Source: Streptomyces albireticuli
GTDB lineage: Bacteria > Actinomycetota > Actinomycetes > Streptomycetales > Streptomycetaceae
Direction: 5' to 3'
Length of the DNA stretch: 64,000 bases
Assembly (NCBI RefSeq): GCF_002192455.1
Contig: NZ_CP021744.1
Location: forward strand, 4,618,001 to 4,682,000
Below the pieces are notes generated by a model that was not told where the DNA came from, made no database searches, and saw only the letters and a program-made list of their open reading frames with translations. The position numbers and the translations under genes were made by a program. Shown here in pieces: positions 56,931 to 64,000 of the stretch. The number at the start of each line of letters is the position of its first letter. The first letter of the stretch is position 1.

Positions 56931-57662
56931 TCAGCCCGTCTTCTTCCAGTCCGCGCAGCCGTTGGTCTTGAAGTACCCGTCCTGCGGGGAAAGTGTCACG
57001 ATGCCGCTGCCCGTGACGTTCTCGTTGGCCTCGATGCTGTCCATCTCGTGGAGGGCGTCCTTGTCGCGCTCCCAGTAGCACCCCGACTTGTTGCCCTCGG
57101 CCTTGTAGGTGCCCGGGGCTATGTCGACACCCACGCGGTACATGCCGTTGCCGGACACCTGGGTCTGCGGGGTGGCGCCCGCCTTGTCCTCGGTGACGCG
57201 GTGCCAGCCCTTGCAGCCGCGCGTCTTGAAGATCTTGTCGTCCGCCTTGACCGTCACATAGCTCGCCCCCTGCACGTTGTCGTTGGCGAGGATCGAGTCC
57301 AGGCCGCCGCTGGAGTCCTTGGCCCGCTCCCAGTAACAGCCGAGCTTGTTGCCCGTGGAGCGGTACGTGCCCGGCTTGATGTCCGAGCCGACCTGGAACG
57401 TGCCGTTGCCGGAGACGTCCGCCTTCTTCTTGTCCTTGCCCTGGCCGTCCTGGTTCTCCTTGGCGCCGCCCTTGGCCGTGTCCTTGCCCGCGCCGGCCCG
57501 CTCCGAGGACGACGAGGCCGTGGTCGTGCCGTCGCCCTCGTCGCCGCCTCCGCCGACCGCGGCGCCGACCGCGACGACCACGACGAGCGCGCCGGCCCCG
57601 GTGAGGACCTTGTGCCGCGCGAACCAGCTCCGCTGCTTGTGGGGGTTGGCGTGGTGAGACAT
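56931..57662 (-). CDS. Membrane-anchored secreted protein with duplicated domain
   Basis: Protein of 243 residues. Residues 1-15 (MSHHANPHKQRSWFARHK) are basic, followed by one hydrophobic helix (VLTGAGALVVVVAVGAAVGG). A Ser/Lys/Gly/Asp-rich linker (about 40-95) leads to two tandem copies of a domain of about 70 residues. Copy 1 begins SGNGTFQVGSDIKPGTYRST and copy 2 SGNGMYRVGVDIAPGTYKAE. Each contains GCYWER in its middle and ends with FKTxGCxxW, so each has a Cys pair likely to form a disulfide. I do not recognise an enzyme motif. The domain occurs singly in other actinobacterial secreted proteins as far as I recall. ATG 57662 is preceded by GAAAGGTG. The gene is divergent from the DNA-methylase gene. 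Confidence 0.82.
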   Translation of the reverse strand: MSHHANPHKQRSWFARHKVLTGAGALVVVVAVGAAVGGGGDEGDGTTTASSSSERAGAGKDTAKGGAKENQDGQGKDKKKADVSGNGTFQVGSDIKPGTYRSTGNKLGCYWERAKDSSGGLDSILANDNVQGASYVTVKADDKIFKTRGCKGWHRVTEDKAGATPQTQVSGNGMYRVGVDIAPGTYKAEGNKSGCYWERDKDALHEMDSIEANENVTGSGIVTLSPQDGYFKTNGCADWKKTG

Positions 57663-57691
57663 GGCTGACACCTTTCGGCGTGAGGAAAGTC

Positions 57692-57774
57692 GTGAACCGA
57701 TGAGGCAATGACAACAGACGCTGTGAACCGAGTCAACACGATTCACGAGAACGGGTGAGTTCACGGCTGTGAAC
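57692..57774. promoter_or_regulatory. Cluster of five GTGAAC-type sites with a perfect palindrome
   Basis: The divergent promoter region between the secreted protein and the DNA-methylase gene holds GTGAAC at 57692-57697 and 57723-57728. GTGAAT occurs in reverse at 57741-57746. The palindrome GTTCACGGCTGTGAAC lies at 57759-57774. Five copies within 83 bases suggest a multi-site operator. Confidence 0.6.
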
Positions 57775-57858
57775 GGGTCGGGTCGTTGTGCGCGGGTATG
57801 CTCGGCACCACAGCGAGACGACGCAGGCCGGCGAGCGTGCGAGTGAGAGGGGAGCCCG

Positions 57859-59967
57859 GTGCAGGAGAGCGCAGCGGAAGTGACCGCGGCCGGGATCGCC
57901 CGGCTGGCCGGAGTGGGCCGCGCGGCCGTCAGCAACTGGCGCCGGCGCCACCCCGACTTCCCCCAGCCCATAGGGGGCACCGAGACGAGTCCGACCTTCG
58001 CCCTCGGCGACGTCGAGACCTGGCTGCGCCATCAGGGCAAGCTCGCCGAGGTGCCTCTGCGCGAGCGGGTCTGGCAGCAGCTCAGCGGCGACCCGGCCGG
58101 CGCCGTGGCCGCCCTGCGCACCGCGGGCGCGGTCCTCCTGCTCGTCCACGACCGCCCGACGACCTGGCTGGAGCTCGCCGCCCTCACCGACCTCAAGCTG
58201 GCCGAGGAACTGCCCACGGCCCTGGAGGCCGTGCTCGCCGCCCGGCTCGGCGAGCGGCACCCCGTCACCGTGCCCGGCCCCGCCGAGCTGGCCGTCTCCT
58301 CCGCCCTCCTCCGCGGCGCCGCCGAGCTCGCCGCGGGCCGGAGCGCCGCCCAGGTCTACGAATTCCTCCTCGGCCGGCACCTCGACGCCAACCCCCGGCA
58401 GTACACCCTGACCCCGGCCGGCCCCGCCGAGCTGATGGCGGCCCTCGCCCTCGGCCTCCCCCAGGGGGCCGCCCAGGACCCCGCGGACCGCCCGCGGCCG
58501 CACACCGTCCTCGACCCCGCGTGCGGCACCGGCGGCCTGCTGCACGCCGCCGTCACCACGGGCACCCCGGCCCCGGCCGGGTTCCACGGCCAGGAGGCCG
58601 ACCCCGAGCTCGCCGCCCTCACAGCCCTCCGCCTCGCCTTGCACACCGACGGCCGGGTGCGGGTGCGCGCCGGTGACAGCCTGCGCGCCGACGCCTTCAC
58701 GGACTCCGCGGCCGACGCCGTGCTGTGCCACCCCCCGTTCAACGAACGCAACTGGGGCCACGAGGAGCTGGCCTACGACCCGCGCTGGGAGTACGGCTTC
58801 CCCGCCCGCACCGAATCCGAGCTCGCCTGGGTCCAGCACGCCCTCGCCCGCCTGCGGCCCGGCGGCACCGCCGTCCTGCTGATGCCGCCGGCCGTCGCCT
58901 CCCGCCGCTCCGGCCGCCGGATCCGGGCCGACCTCCTGCGCCGCGGCGCCCTGCGCGCAGTGATCGCCCTGCCCGCCGGGGCCGCGCCGCCCTACGGCAT
59001 CCCCCTCCACCTGTGGGTGCTGCGCCGGCCCGGTGCCCAGCAGTCACCCACCCCGCACGTCCTGCTCGTCGACACCGCGGGCGCCGGCGGCCCCGCCCCG
59101 GCGGGCCGCGAGAAGCTCCCCTGGCAGGCCGTCCGCACCGCCGCCCTAGAGGCCTGGGCGGACTTCGACCGGCACGGCACGGTCGCCGAGCGGCCCGGCC
59201 GGTGCCGCTCGCTGCCCGTCATCGACCTCCTCGACGACGACGTGGACCTCGCCCCGGCCCGGCACCTCCCGCCGCCCGCGGCCGGCGGAGGCGCCGCCGA
59301 GCTCGCCGACGTCCACGACCGGCTCACCCTCGCCCTGCGCCGGGCCGGCGACCTGGCCCCCGCCCTGCCCGGCGAGCCCGCCGACCCCGCCCGCTGGCCC
59401 GCCACCACCGTCGGCGAACTGGCCCGTGCCGGAGCCCTCGTGCTGCGCGCCGGCGGCCCCGGGGCCGTCCCCGAACCGGGCGCCGACGCCCCGCCCGTCC
59501 TCACCGACTACGACGTCAAGGCGGGCGGCGCCCCCTCCGGCACCCTCCCCGAGGGCCCGGCCGAGGAGCCCGTCCTCGTCGAGGCCGGCGACGTCGTGGT
59601 GCCGGTCCTCGGCGACGTCACCGCCGCCCGCGTGGTCGACGAGGCCACCGCCGGGGCCGCGCTCGGCCGCGGTCTGTTCCTCCTGCGGCCCGACCCGGCC
59701 GCGCTCGACGCCTGGTTCCTCGCCGGTTTCCTGCGGGGCAGCGCCAACCAGCGCCAGGCCAGCAGCTACGCCTCCACCGCCACCCGGCTCGACGTGCGCC
59801 GGCTCCAGGTGCCCCGGCTGCCCCTGGCCGACCAGCGGCGCTACGGCGCCCGCTTCCGCGAACTCGCCGCGTTCGAGGAGGCGCTGCGGCTCACCGAGCG
59901 GCTGGGCGAGCGCCTCGTCCAGGGGCTGTACGACGGGCTGACCGACGGCACGGTGCGGCCGGAGTGA
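57859..59967 (+). CDS. HTH / N6-adenine DNA methylase / specificity-like fusion, no nuclease partner
   Basis: Protein of 702 residues. Residues about 10-50 are a MerR/AlpA-like helix-turn-helix (AGIARLAGVGRAAVSNWRRR). About 150-420 is a gamma-class HsdM-like N6-adenine methylase: SAM motif I DPACGTGGLLHAA (Asp219), catalytic motif IV as CHPPFNERNW with His291 where HsdM has Asn (NPPF/NPPY). GTAVLLMPPAVASRR follows. The C-terminal half (about 480-702) resembles an HsdS half: a TRD-like region, then LPLADQRRYGARFRELAAFE and a helical end. No HsdR or other nuclease gene is near. It may methylate DNA, act only as a binding protein, or be a regulator (inference). GTG 57859 follows GAGGGGAG. A cluster of GTGAAC sites lies upstream. 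Confidence 0.88.
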   Translation: MQESAAEVTAAGIARLAGVGRAAVSNWRRRHPDFPQPIGGTETSPTFALGDVETWLRHQGKLAEVPLRERVWQQLSGDPAGAVAALRTAGAVLLLVHDRPTTWLELAALTDLKLAEELPTALEAVLAARLGERHPVTVPGPAELAVSSALLRGAAELAAGRSAAQVYEFLLGRHLDANPRQYTLTPAGPAELMAALALGLPQGAAQDPADRPRPHTVLDPACGTGGLLHAAVTTGTPAPAGFHGQEADPELAALTALRLALHTDGRVRVRAGDSLRADAFTDSAADAVLCHPPFNERNWGHEELAYDPRWEYGFPARTESELAWVQHALARLRPGGTAVLLMPPAVASRRSGRRIRADLLRRGALRAVIALPAGAAPPYGIPLHLWVLRRPGAQQSPTPHVLLVDTAGAGGPAPAGREKLPWQAVRTAALEAWADFDRHGTVAERPGRCRSLPVIDLLDDDVDLAPARHLPPPAAGGGAAELADVHDRLTLALRRAGDLAPALPGEPADPARWPATTVGELARAGALVLRAGGPGAVPEPGADAPPVLTDYDVKAGGAPSGTLPEGPAEEPVLVEAGDVVVPVLGDVTAARVVDEATAGAALGRGLFLLRPDPAALDAWFLAGFLRGSANQRQASSYASTATRLDVRRLQVPRLPLADQRRYGARFRELAAFEEALRLTERLGERLVQGLYDGLTDGTVRPE

Positions 59968-60055
59968 TCTGTTACACCGTCTGATCCGTACAACTGGGGC
60001 GGTGTTGTCCGGGTCGGTAGATAGGCTCAGGCACAACCGCACTCCAGGAGCAGGA

Positions 60056-61078
60056 ATGAACGGCCCCGGCCTCGCACCGCCGCAGAACAGCCGACCCGGC
60101 AGATCGATGGTGATCGCCACCAGGGTGGTCGTCATCGTCCTCACGGTGTGCTCCGTCTGCATCCTGTGCTGGGTGCCGATGCTGAGGCTCGCCATCGTCC
60201 GCCGGCGGGGCCTGGACTGGGCGTTGTTCTGGGGAGTGCTCGTCCTCTCCGTCTTCCTGATGTCCTGCTTCCGGGAGTCGCTCGCCGGCACCCCCTGGCC
60301 CAATGTGGCGGTGGCCTCGCTGCTCGTGCTGGGCGGCGTCACCCTCACCACCTACATCCGGGGCGACATCAGGCACCAGCGGGAGCTCGACGCCCAGCTC
60401 GCGCCCGCCTTCCCGGCGGCCCCCGCCCCGGCCGGGGCGTACGACGCGTACGCGGGCGACGCCCAGCCGTACGGACAGCCGGGGCCGCCCCCGGCGCCCG
60501 GCTTCCGGGACGCCCGCCCCGTACACGCCGACCGGTCCTTCGCGGAGACCCAGCCCTTCCGGTCCCCGTTCCCCGCCCAGCTGTCCCACCCGCAGCCGCC
60601 CCGGCCCCGCCCGCCCCACGCCCAGCCGCCCCTGCCCCAGCAGGCCCACCTCCAGCAGACCCGGCCCCGGACGTCGCCCTTCCCGCCGTCGCATCCCCAG
60701 CCGTCGCATCCCCAGCCGCCGTACGCCCAGCCGCCGCACGCCCGGCAGGCGCCGCCGACCCCTTCGTACGGCTACATATCCCAGCCCTCGCCGGGCCCCA
60801 CGCCGCAGCCTCAGATGCCGCCGGCTCCCGCACCCCCGGCTCCCACACCCCCGGCGCCCACGCCTCCGCCGTGGCAGGGCGTCCAGGCTGTCCAAGGTGT
60901 CCAGGGCGACCCGGTCGCCCAGGCCCCCGCCCAGCCGCAGGCGCCGGGCCGGCACCGCCGCCCCCAGGCCGCGACGCCGTACCAGCCGCAGCGCATCGAC
61001 GAAGTTCGGGCGGAGCTGGACGAGTTGAGCGACCTGCTGCGCAGGGAGCCCCGGGACCGTAGGGAGCAGGGCCTGTGA
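60056..61078 (+). CDS. Membrane protein with Pro-rich cytosolic tail, coupled to a Ser/Thr kinase
   Basis: Protein of 340 residues. Three hydrophobic helices (about 18-40 MVIATRVVVIVLTVCSVCIL, 55-75, 85-105) are followed by a long Pro/Gln/Ala/His-rich tail (about 120-310). It includes the repeat PPSHPQPSHPQPPYAQPPHA. The end (about 310-340) is charged: PQRIDEVRAELDELSDLLRR. ATG 60056 is chosen because AGGAGCAGGA precedes it. The kinase gene starts at the stop codon of this gene (GTGA overlap), so the pair is translationally coupled and the membrane protein may anchor or be a substrate of the kinase (inference). I recognise no enzymatic motif. TAGGCT (60022-60027) is a candidate -10 box. Confidence 0.85.
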   Translation: MNGPGLAPPQNSRPGRSMVIATRVVVIVLTVCSVCILCWVPMLRLAIVRRRGLDWALFWGVLVLSVFLMSCFRESLAGTPWPNVAVASLLVLGGVTLTTYIRGDIRHQRELDAQLAPAFPAAPAPAGAYDAYAGDAQPYGQPGPPPAPGFRDARPVHADRSFAETQPFRSPFPAQLSHPQPPRPRPPHAQPPLPQQAHLQQTRPRTSPFPPSHPQPSHPQPPYAQPPHARQAPPTPSYGYISQPSPGPTPQPQMPPAPAPPAPTPPAPTPPPWQGVQAVQGVQGDPVAQAPAQPQAPGRHRRPQAATPYQPQRIDEVRAELDELSDLLRREPRDRREQGL

Positions 61079-62637
61079 ACGGCCGCGTCATCGCCGGTCG
61101 CTACGAGCTCGCCACGGTCATCGGCCAGGGCGGCATGGGCCAGGTGTGGACCGCCTACGACCGCCGCCTCGACCGCCGCGTCGCCGTGAAGCTGCTGCGC
61201 CCCGACCGGATGGCCGGCACCGAGGGCGCCGACGAGATGCGCCGCCGCTTCGTCCGCGAGTGCCGGGTCACCGCCCAGGTCGACCACCGCGGCCTCGTCA
61301 CCGTCCACGACGCGGGCAGCGACGGCGAGGAGCTCTACCTCGTCATGCAGTACGTGGAGGGCGCCGACCTCGCCGACCACCTCGCCGAGAACGACCCCTA
61401 CCCCTGGCCCTGGGCCGTCTCCGTGGCGGCGCAGCTGTGCTCCGTGCTGTCCGCCGTGCACGCCGTGCCGATCGTCCACCGCGACCTCAAGCCACGGAAC
61501 GTCATGGTCCGCCCGGACGGCTCCGTGCTCGTCCTCGACCTCGGTGTCGCCGCCGTCCTGGACACCGACACCACCCGGCTCACCCGCACCGGTTCGCCCA
61601 TCGGCAGTCCCGCCTACATGGCGCCCGAGCAGGCCATGGGCGGCGCGGTCGGCCCGTACACCGACCTCTACGCCCTGGGCGTGCTGCTCCACGAACTGCT
61701 GGTCGGCGAGGTGCCGTTCGCCGGCTCGACGGCGCTGGGCGTGCTCCACCGCCACCTCTACGAGCCGCCCGTCCCGGTCCGCCAGCTGCGGCCCGAGGTG
61801 CCCCGGCCCCTGGAGGAGCTCGTCCTGCGGCTGATGGCCAAGGACCCGCTCCACCGCTTCGCCGACGCCCAGGAGGCGTACCAGGCGCTCGCGCCCCTGC
61901 TGCCGCTCCCCGGCACGGCCACGGGCAACGCCGCCGGGCCGGTCCTGGGGCCCATGAACCCCACGCGCCCCTTCCTTCTGCCGCACGCCCCCTGGCCCGA
62001 CCGGGCCGCCACCGCGGCGCAGCCCGCCCCGGTCCCCGCGACGGCGCTGCTCGGCCCGCCGCCGGAGGCCCCCAGCGGTCCCGACGTGGCCGAAGCGGTG
62101 GAAGAGGTCAAGCGCCTCCTCGACCAGGGCGGCATCACCCAGGCCGTGGACCTCCTCGGCTCGATCCTCCCCGCGGCCGCCGCCGAGCACGGCGAGCGGT
62201 CCACGGTGGTGCGCACCCTCCGCAGGCAGTACGCGGCCACGCTGATGGACGACGGCCAGTACCGGCGCGCGCTGCCCGAACTGCGCCGCCTCGCCGACGA
62301 CTACGCCATGGAGAGCGGCCCGCAGGCCGCCCGCCGGGTGCTTCGCTTCCAGTACGACGCCGCGCAGTGCCTGGAGCAGCTCGGGGAGGCGGTCGCGGCG
62401 CTCGCCGAGTACCGCGCCCTGCTCCCGCGCTTCGAGGGCTACCCGGACGACCCCACCACCCCCCTGGACATCCGCCGTCGCATAGGCCATCTGCTGCTGT
62501 CCCTCGGCGACCGGCAGGCCGCCCACGACACGCTCGTCGCGCTGCTCCACGACGCCGAGCGGCTGCACGGCCCGCACCACCCCCTGCCCGCCGAGGTCCG
62601 GCACACCCTCCAGTGGCTCGGCCAGGTGCGGGCCTGA
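61075..62637 (+). CDS. Ser/Thr protein kinase with TPR-like C terminus
   Basis: Cytosolic Hanks-type kinase of 520 residues. The kinase domain (about 1-275) has GQGGMGQVWTAYDRR (Gly loop), VAVKLL with the catalytic Lys, HRDLKPRNVMV (catalytic loop), and DLGVAAVL in place of DFG. GSPAYMAPEQAM (APE) is present. No transmembrane helix or PASTA domain follows, unlike PknB. The C-terminal part (about 335-520) is helical and TPR-like (LRRQYAATLMDDGQYRRALP, RIGHLLLSLGDRQAAHDTLV), suited to protein-protein contact. GTG 61075 overlaps the stop of the preceding membrane-protein gene. A DLG instead of DFG occurs in some active bacterial kinases. The 5' neighbour may target it to the membrane. Confidence 0.93.
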   Translation: MNGRVIAGRYELATVIGQGGMGQVWTAYDRRLDRRVAVKLLRPDRMAGTEGADEMRRRFVRECRVTAQVDHRGLVTVHDAGSDGEELYLVMQYVEGADLADHLAENDPYPWPWAVSVAAQLCSVLSAVHAVPIVHRDLKPRNVMVRPDGSVLVLDLGVAAVLDTDTTRLTRTGSPIGSPAYMAPEQAMGGAVGPYTDLYALGVLLHELLVGEVPFAGSTALGVLHRHLYEPPVPVRQLRPEVPRPLEELVLRLMAKDPLHRFADAQEAYQALAPLLPLPGTATGNAAGPVLGPMNPTRPFLLPHAPWPDRAATAAQPAPVPATALLGPPPEAPSGPDVAEAVEEVKRLLDQGGITQAVDLLGSILPAAAAEHGERSTVVRTLRRQYAATLMDDGQYRRALPELRRLADDYAMESGPQAARRVLRFQYDAAQCLEQLGEAVAALAEYRALLPRFEGYPDDPTTPLDIRRRIGHLLLSLGDRQAAHDTLVALLHDAERLHGPHHPLPAEVRHTLQWLGQVRA

Positions 62638-62827
62638 GGAGTCGGCCGCCGGCCCGCTCCGGGCCCGCCGCCGGGAGCCTCCGGGCCTGCCCGGCTGGTG
62701 CGCTGACGGTCCGTCGGCGGATCCGCGCGTCTCCGCGAATCGCGAATCGTTGGTCGAATCGGTGGCCCGCGTCACACCGACTCCCTAACATCGAGGGACC
62801 GTCGCACGATCTTTGCCGGGAGGCTTC

Positions 62828-63445
62828 ATGATCCGCCGAAGGACCGCGCTCTCCGTCTCCGCCGTCGCCCTGCTGGCCGCGGCACCGGCCCTCACCGCCT
62901 GCGGATCCACCGCCCATCCGGGTGCCGCGGCCGTCGTGGGCAAGGACCGGATCACCGTCGCCCAGCTCCAGGCGCGGGTGGCGGAGGTCCGGGAGGCGCA
63001 GCGGTCCTCCCCGCAGGGGCAGCAGGCGGCGGCCAACAGCGCCCGGCTCGGCCAGGACACCCTCGTGCGGCTCATCCAGTACCGCATCGTCGAGAAGGCC
63101 GGCAAGGACAACGACATCACCGTCTCCCGCCGCGAGCTCCAGGAGCAGCGCGCCCAGGTCGAGCGCTCCAACGGCGGGGCCGAGGCGGTGCGCGACAGGT
63201 TCCTCGCGCTCGGGATCGCCCCGGACCAGATCGAGCGGGCCCTGACCGTGGAGCTCGTCCGCTCCAAGCTCGACGCCCGGTTCGGCACCGAGCGGACCAA
63301 CCAGCTCCTGATGCGCACCTCCGACGCCCTGAACGTCGACGTCAACCCCCGCTACGGCACCTGGGACTCCAAGCGCGGCACGGCGCAGCCCGCCAAGGAG
63401 CCCTGGCTGCGCGCCGCCGCGCCCGTCGCGGAGCGCCCGGCCTGA
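62828..63445 (+). CDS. SurA N-terminal-domain lipoprotein
   Basis: Exported lipoprotein of 205 residues. A signal peptide (RRRTALSVSAVALLAAAPAL) ends in a lipobox LTAC with the Cys near residue 31. The mature part resembles the SurA_N chaperone domain: VVGKDRITVAQLQARVAEVR (about 40-60), then VRLIQYRIVEKAGKDNDITV and RRELQEQRAQVE. It lacks a PpiC parvulin domain, so a chaperone rather than an isomerase role fits. ATG 62828 follows GGGAGG. It lies directly upstream of mazG, separated by a hairpin (63451-63482). Confidence 0.88.
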   Translation: MIRRRTALSVSAVALLAAAPALTACGSTAHPGAAAVVGKDRITVAQLQARVAEVREAQRSSPQGQQAAANSARLGQDTLVRLIQYRIVEKAGKDNDITVSRRELQEQRAQVERSNGGAEAVRDRFLALGIAPDQIERALTVELVRSKLDARFGTERTNQLLMRTSDALNVDVNPRYGTWDSKRGTAQPAKEPWLRAAAPVAERPA

Positions 63446-63450
63446 GCCAC

Positions 63451-63482
63451 GGTGCCGGCGCCCGGGCCCGGGCACCGGCACC
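63451..63482 (+). terminator. Hairpin between the SurA_N gene and mazG
   Basis: GGTGCCGG (63451-63458) pairs with CCGGCACC (63475-63482); the interior contains the palindrome GCCCGGGCCCGGGC. It follows the stop codon by 6 bases. Confidence 0.65.
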
Positions 63483-63554
63483 TCAGGCCCGGAAAGCCGC
63501 CCCCGATCCGGCACGTCTGGGCCCTCGCCCCCCGCGTCGCCTAGGCTCGGCCGT

Positions 63555-64000
63555 GTGAACGAGTCCGTACCTGGCCGCATCGTCCTGCTCACCACCAGCC
63601 ACCGGGTCGCCCCGGGCCTGCTGTCCTGGCCCGCCTGGCAGGCGCTGCGCGCCGCCGACCGGGTGCTGTGCGGCGACCCCGGCCACCCGCAGCTGCCCTA
63701 TCTGCGCGAGGCCGGGATCGAGGTGGAGCAGGGCTCGGCCACCGCCCGCGAGCTGGTCGACTACTGCCTGACCGGCCGCGGCGCGGTCGTGCTCACCTCC
63801 GCCGAGGGCGAGTCGGCCCTCACCGACGGGCTGGCCCGGCTGGCCGGCTCCGGCCGGGAGGCGATGCCCTCCCTGGAGCTGCTCCCCGGCTCGTACGACC
63901 TGCCCGGCGCCCGGCTGCTGGACCTCGTCCAGGTGATGGACCGGATCCGCCGCGCCTGCCCGTGGAGCGGTATCCGCACCCACGAGGACCTGGCGAAGTA
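63555..64000 (+). CDS. mazG: MazG-family nucleoside triphosphate pyrophosphohydrolase, 5' part
   Basis: N-terminal 148 codons; the gene continues beyond the window. The first 110 residues are the low-complexity N-terminal extension found in actinobacterial MazG proteins. The MazG domain begins at the end of the window with LLDLVQVMDRIRRACPW...THEDLAKY, matching the LRxxCPWD-xxQTHxSL motif. Here the usual Asp after CPW is Ser (CPWSGIRTH). MazG hydrolyses NTPs and (d)NTPs to monophosphates and PPi and can lower ppGpp. TAGGCT (63542-63547) ends 7 bases before GTG 63555, so the mRNA is probably leaderless. Confidence 0.88.
   Translation, partial: MNESVPGRIVLLTTSHRVAPGLLSWPAWQALRAADRVLCGDPGHPQLPYLREAGIEVEQGSATARELVDYCLTGRGAVVLTSAEGESALTDGLARLAGSGREAMPSLELLPGSYDLPGARLLDLVQVMDRIRRACPWSGIRTHEDLAK

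Noticed and set aside
57859..59967. Part of a complete type I restriction or BREX-like defence system
   Set aside because: No HsdR, PglZ, BrxC or other nuclease/ATPase gene flanks it; neighbours are a secreted protein and a kinase operon.

Overview
The window is a stretch of an actinobacterial chromosome, almost certainly Streptomyces. Base composition is very GC-rich with strong third-position G/C, GTG starts are common, and several genes have leaderless-type promoters. The gene set is typical of the conserved Streptomyces core: pmt, rsmI, a TatD nuclease, rpfB, rsmA, ispE, galTEK, tamR/tam, ppc, pth, rplY, prs, glmU, tRNA-Gln, mfd and mazG. I see no transposase, integrase, phage gene or CRISPR array.

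Layout. 1-394: end of a short-chain dehydrogenase. 543-11906: envelope and housekeeping genes, all rightward: a protein O-mannosyltransferase, a penicillin-binding transpeptidase, a DMT-type exporter, rsmI, a zinc-ribbon protein, tatD, rpfB-rsmA (overlapping) and ispE. 12141-21240: a small secreted protein (leftward), an acyltransferase whose frame carries a repeat insertion, an FtsX-like permease with no ATPase beside it, an ABC-F ATPase and a membrane-anchored PQQ-propeller protein. 21528-30096: two LuxR-type regulators without adjacent kinases (the first frameshifted), the coupled galTEK operon, the divergent tamR/tam pair with its operator, and a desaturase-TetR operon. 30292-37329: ppc, converging on a leftward block tRNA-Gln, glmU, prs, rplY, pth.

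37645-45442: a histidine kinase with a probable frameshift at its 5' end, then a two-directional cluster of polymorphic-toxin-type domains. It holds a YwqJ-like deaminase with a SUKH-3 protein, and, divergent from these, a WHH-nuclease/SUKH fusion followed by a 914-residue protein combining YrhB-like, linker, XOO_2897-like deaminase and SUKH-4-like regions. A coiled-coil protein follows. None of the four toxin-type proteins has a secretion leader. This cluster is the best candidate for an under-described system.

45617-64000: a secreted lytic transglycosylase, a MacB-type ABC exporter, mfd, a DUF2079 membrane protein, a secreted protein with a duplicated domain, an HTH/N6-DNA-methylase fusion without a nuclease partner and with an altered motif IV (HPPF), a Pro-rich membrane protein coupled to a Ser/Thr kinase, a SurA_N lipoprotein and the 5' part of mazG.

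Three intergenic copies of a GC-rich structured element (near 4.2, 12.0 and 22.4 kb) share segments with each other and with the tandem array inside the acyltransferase gene. Several strong inverted repeats mark gene ends. All calls were made by reading the sequence; no database search was run.
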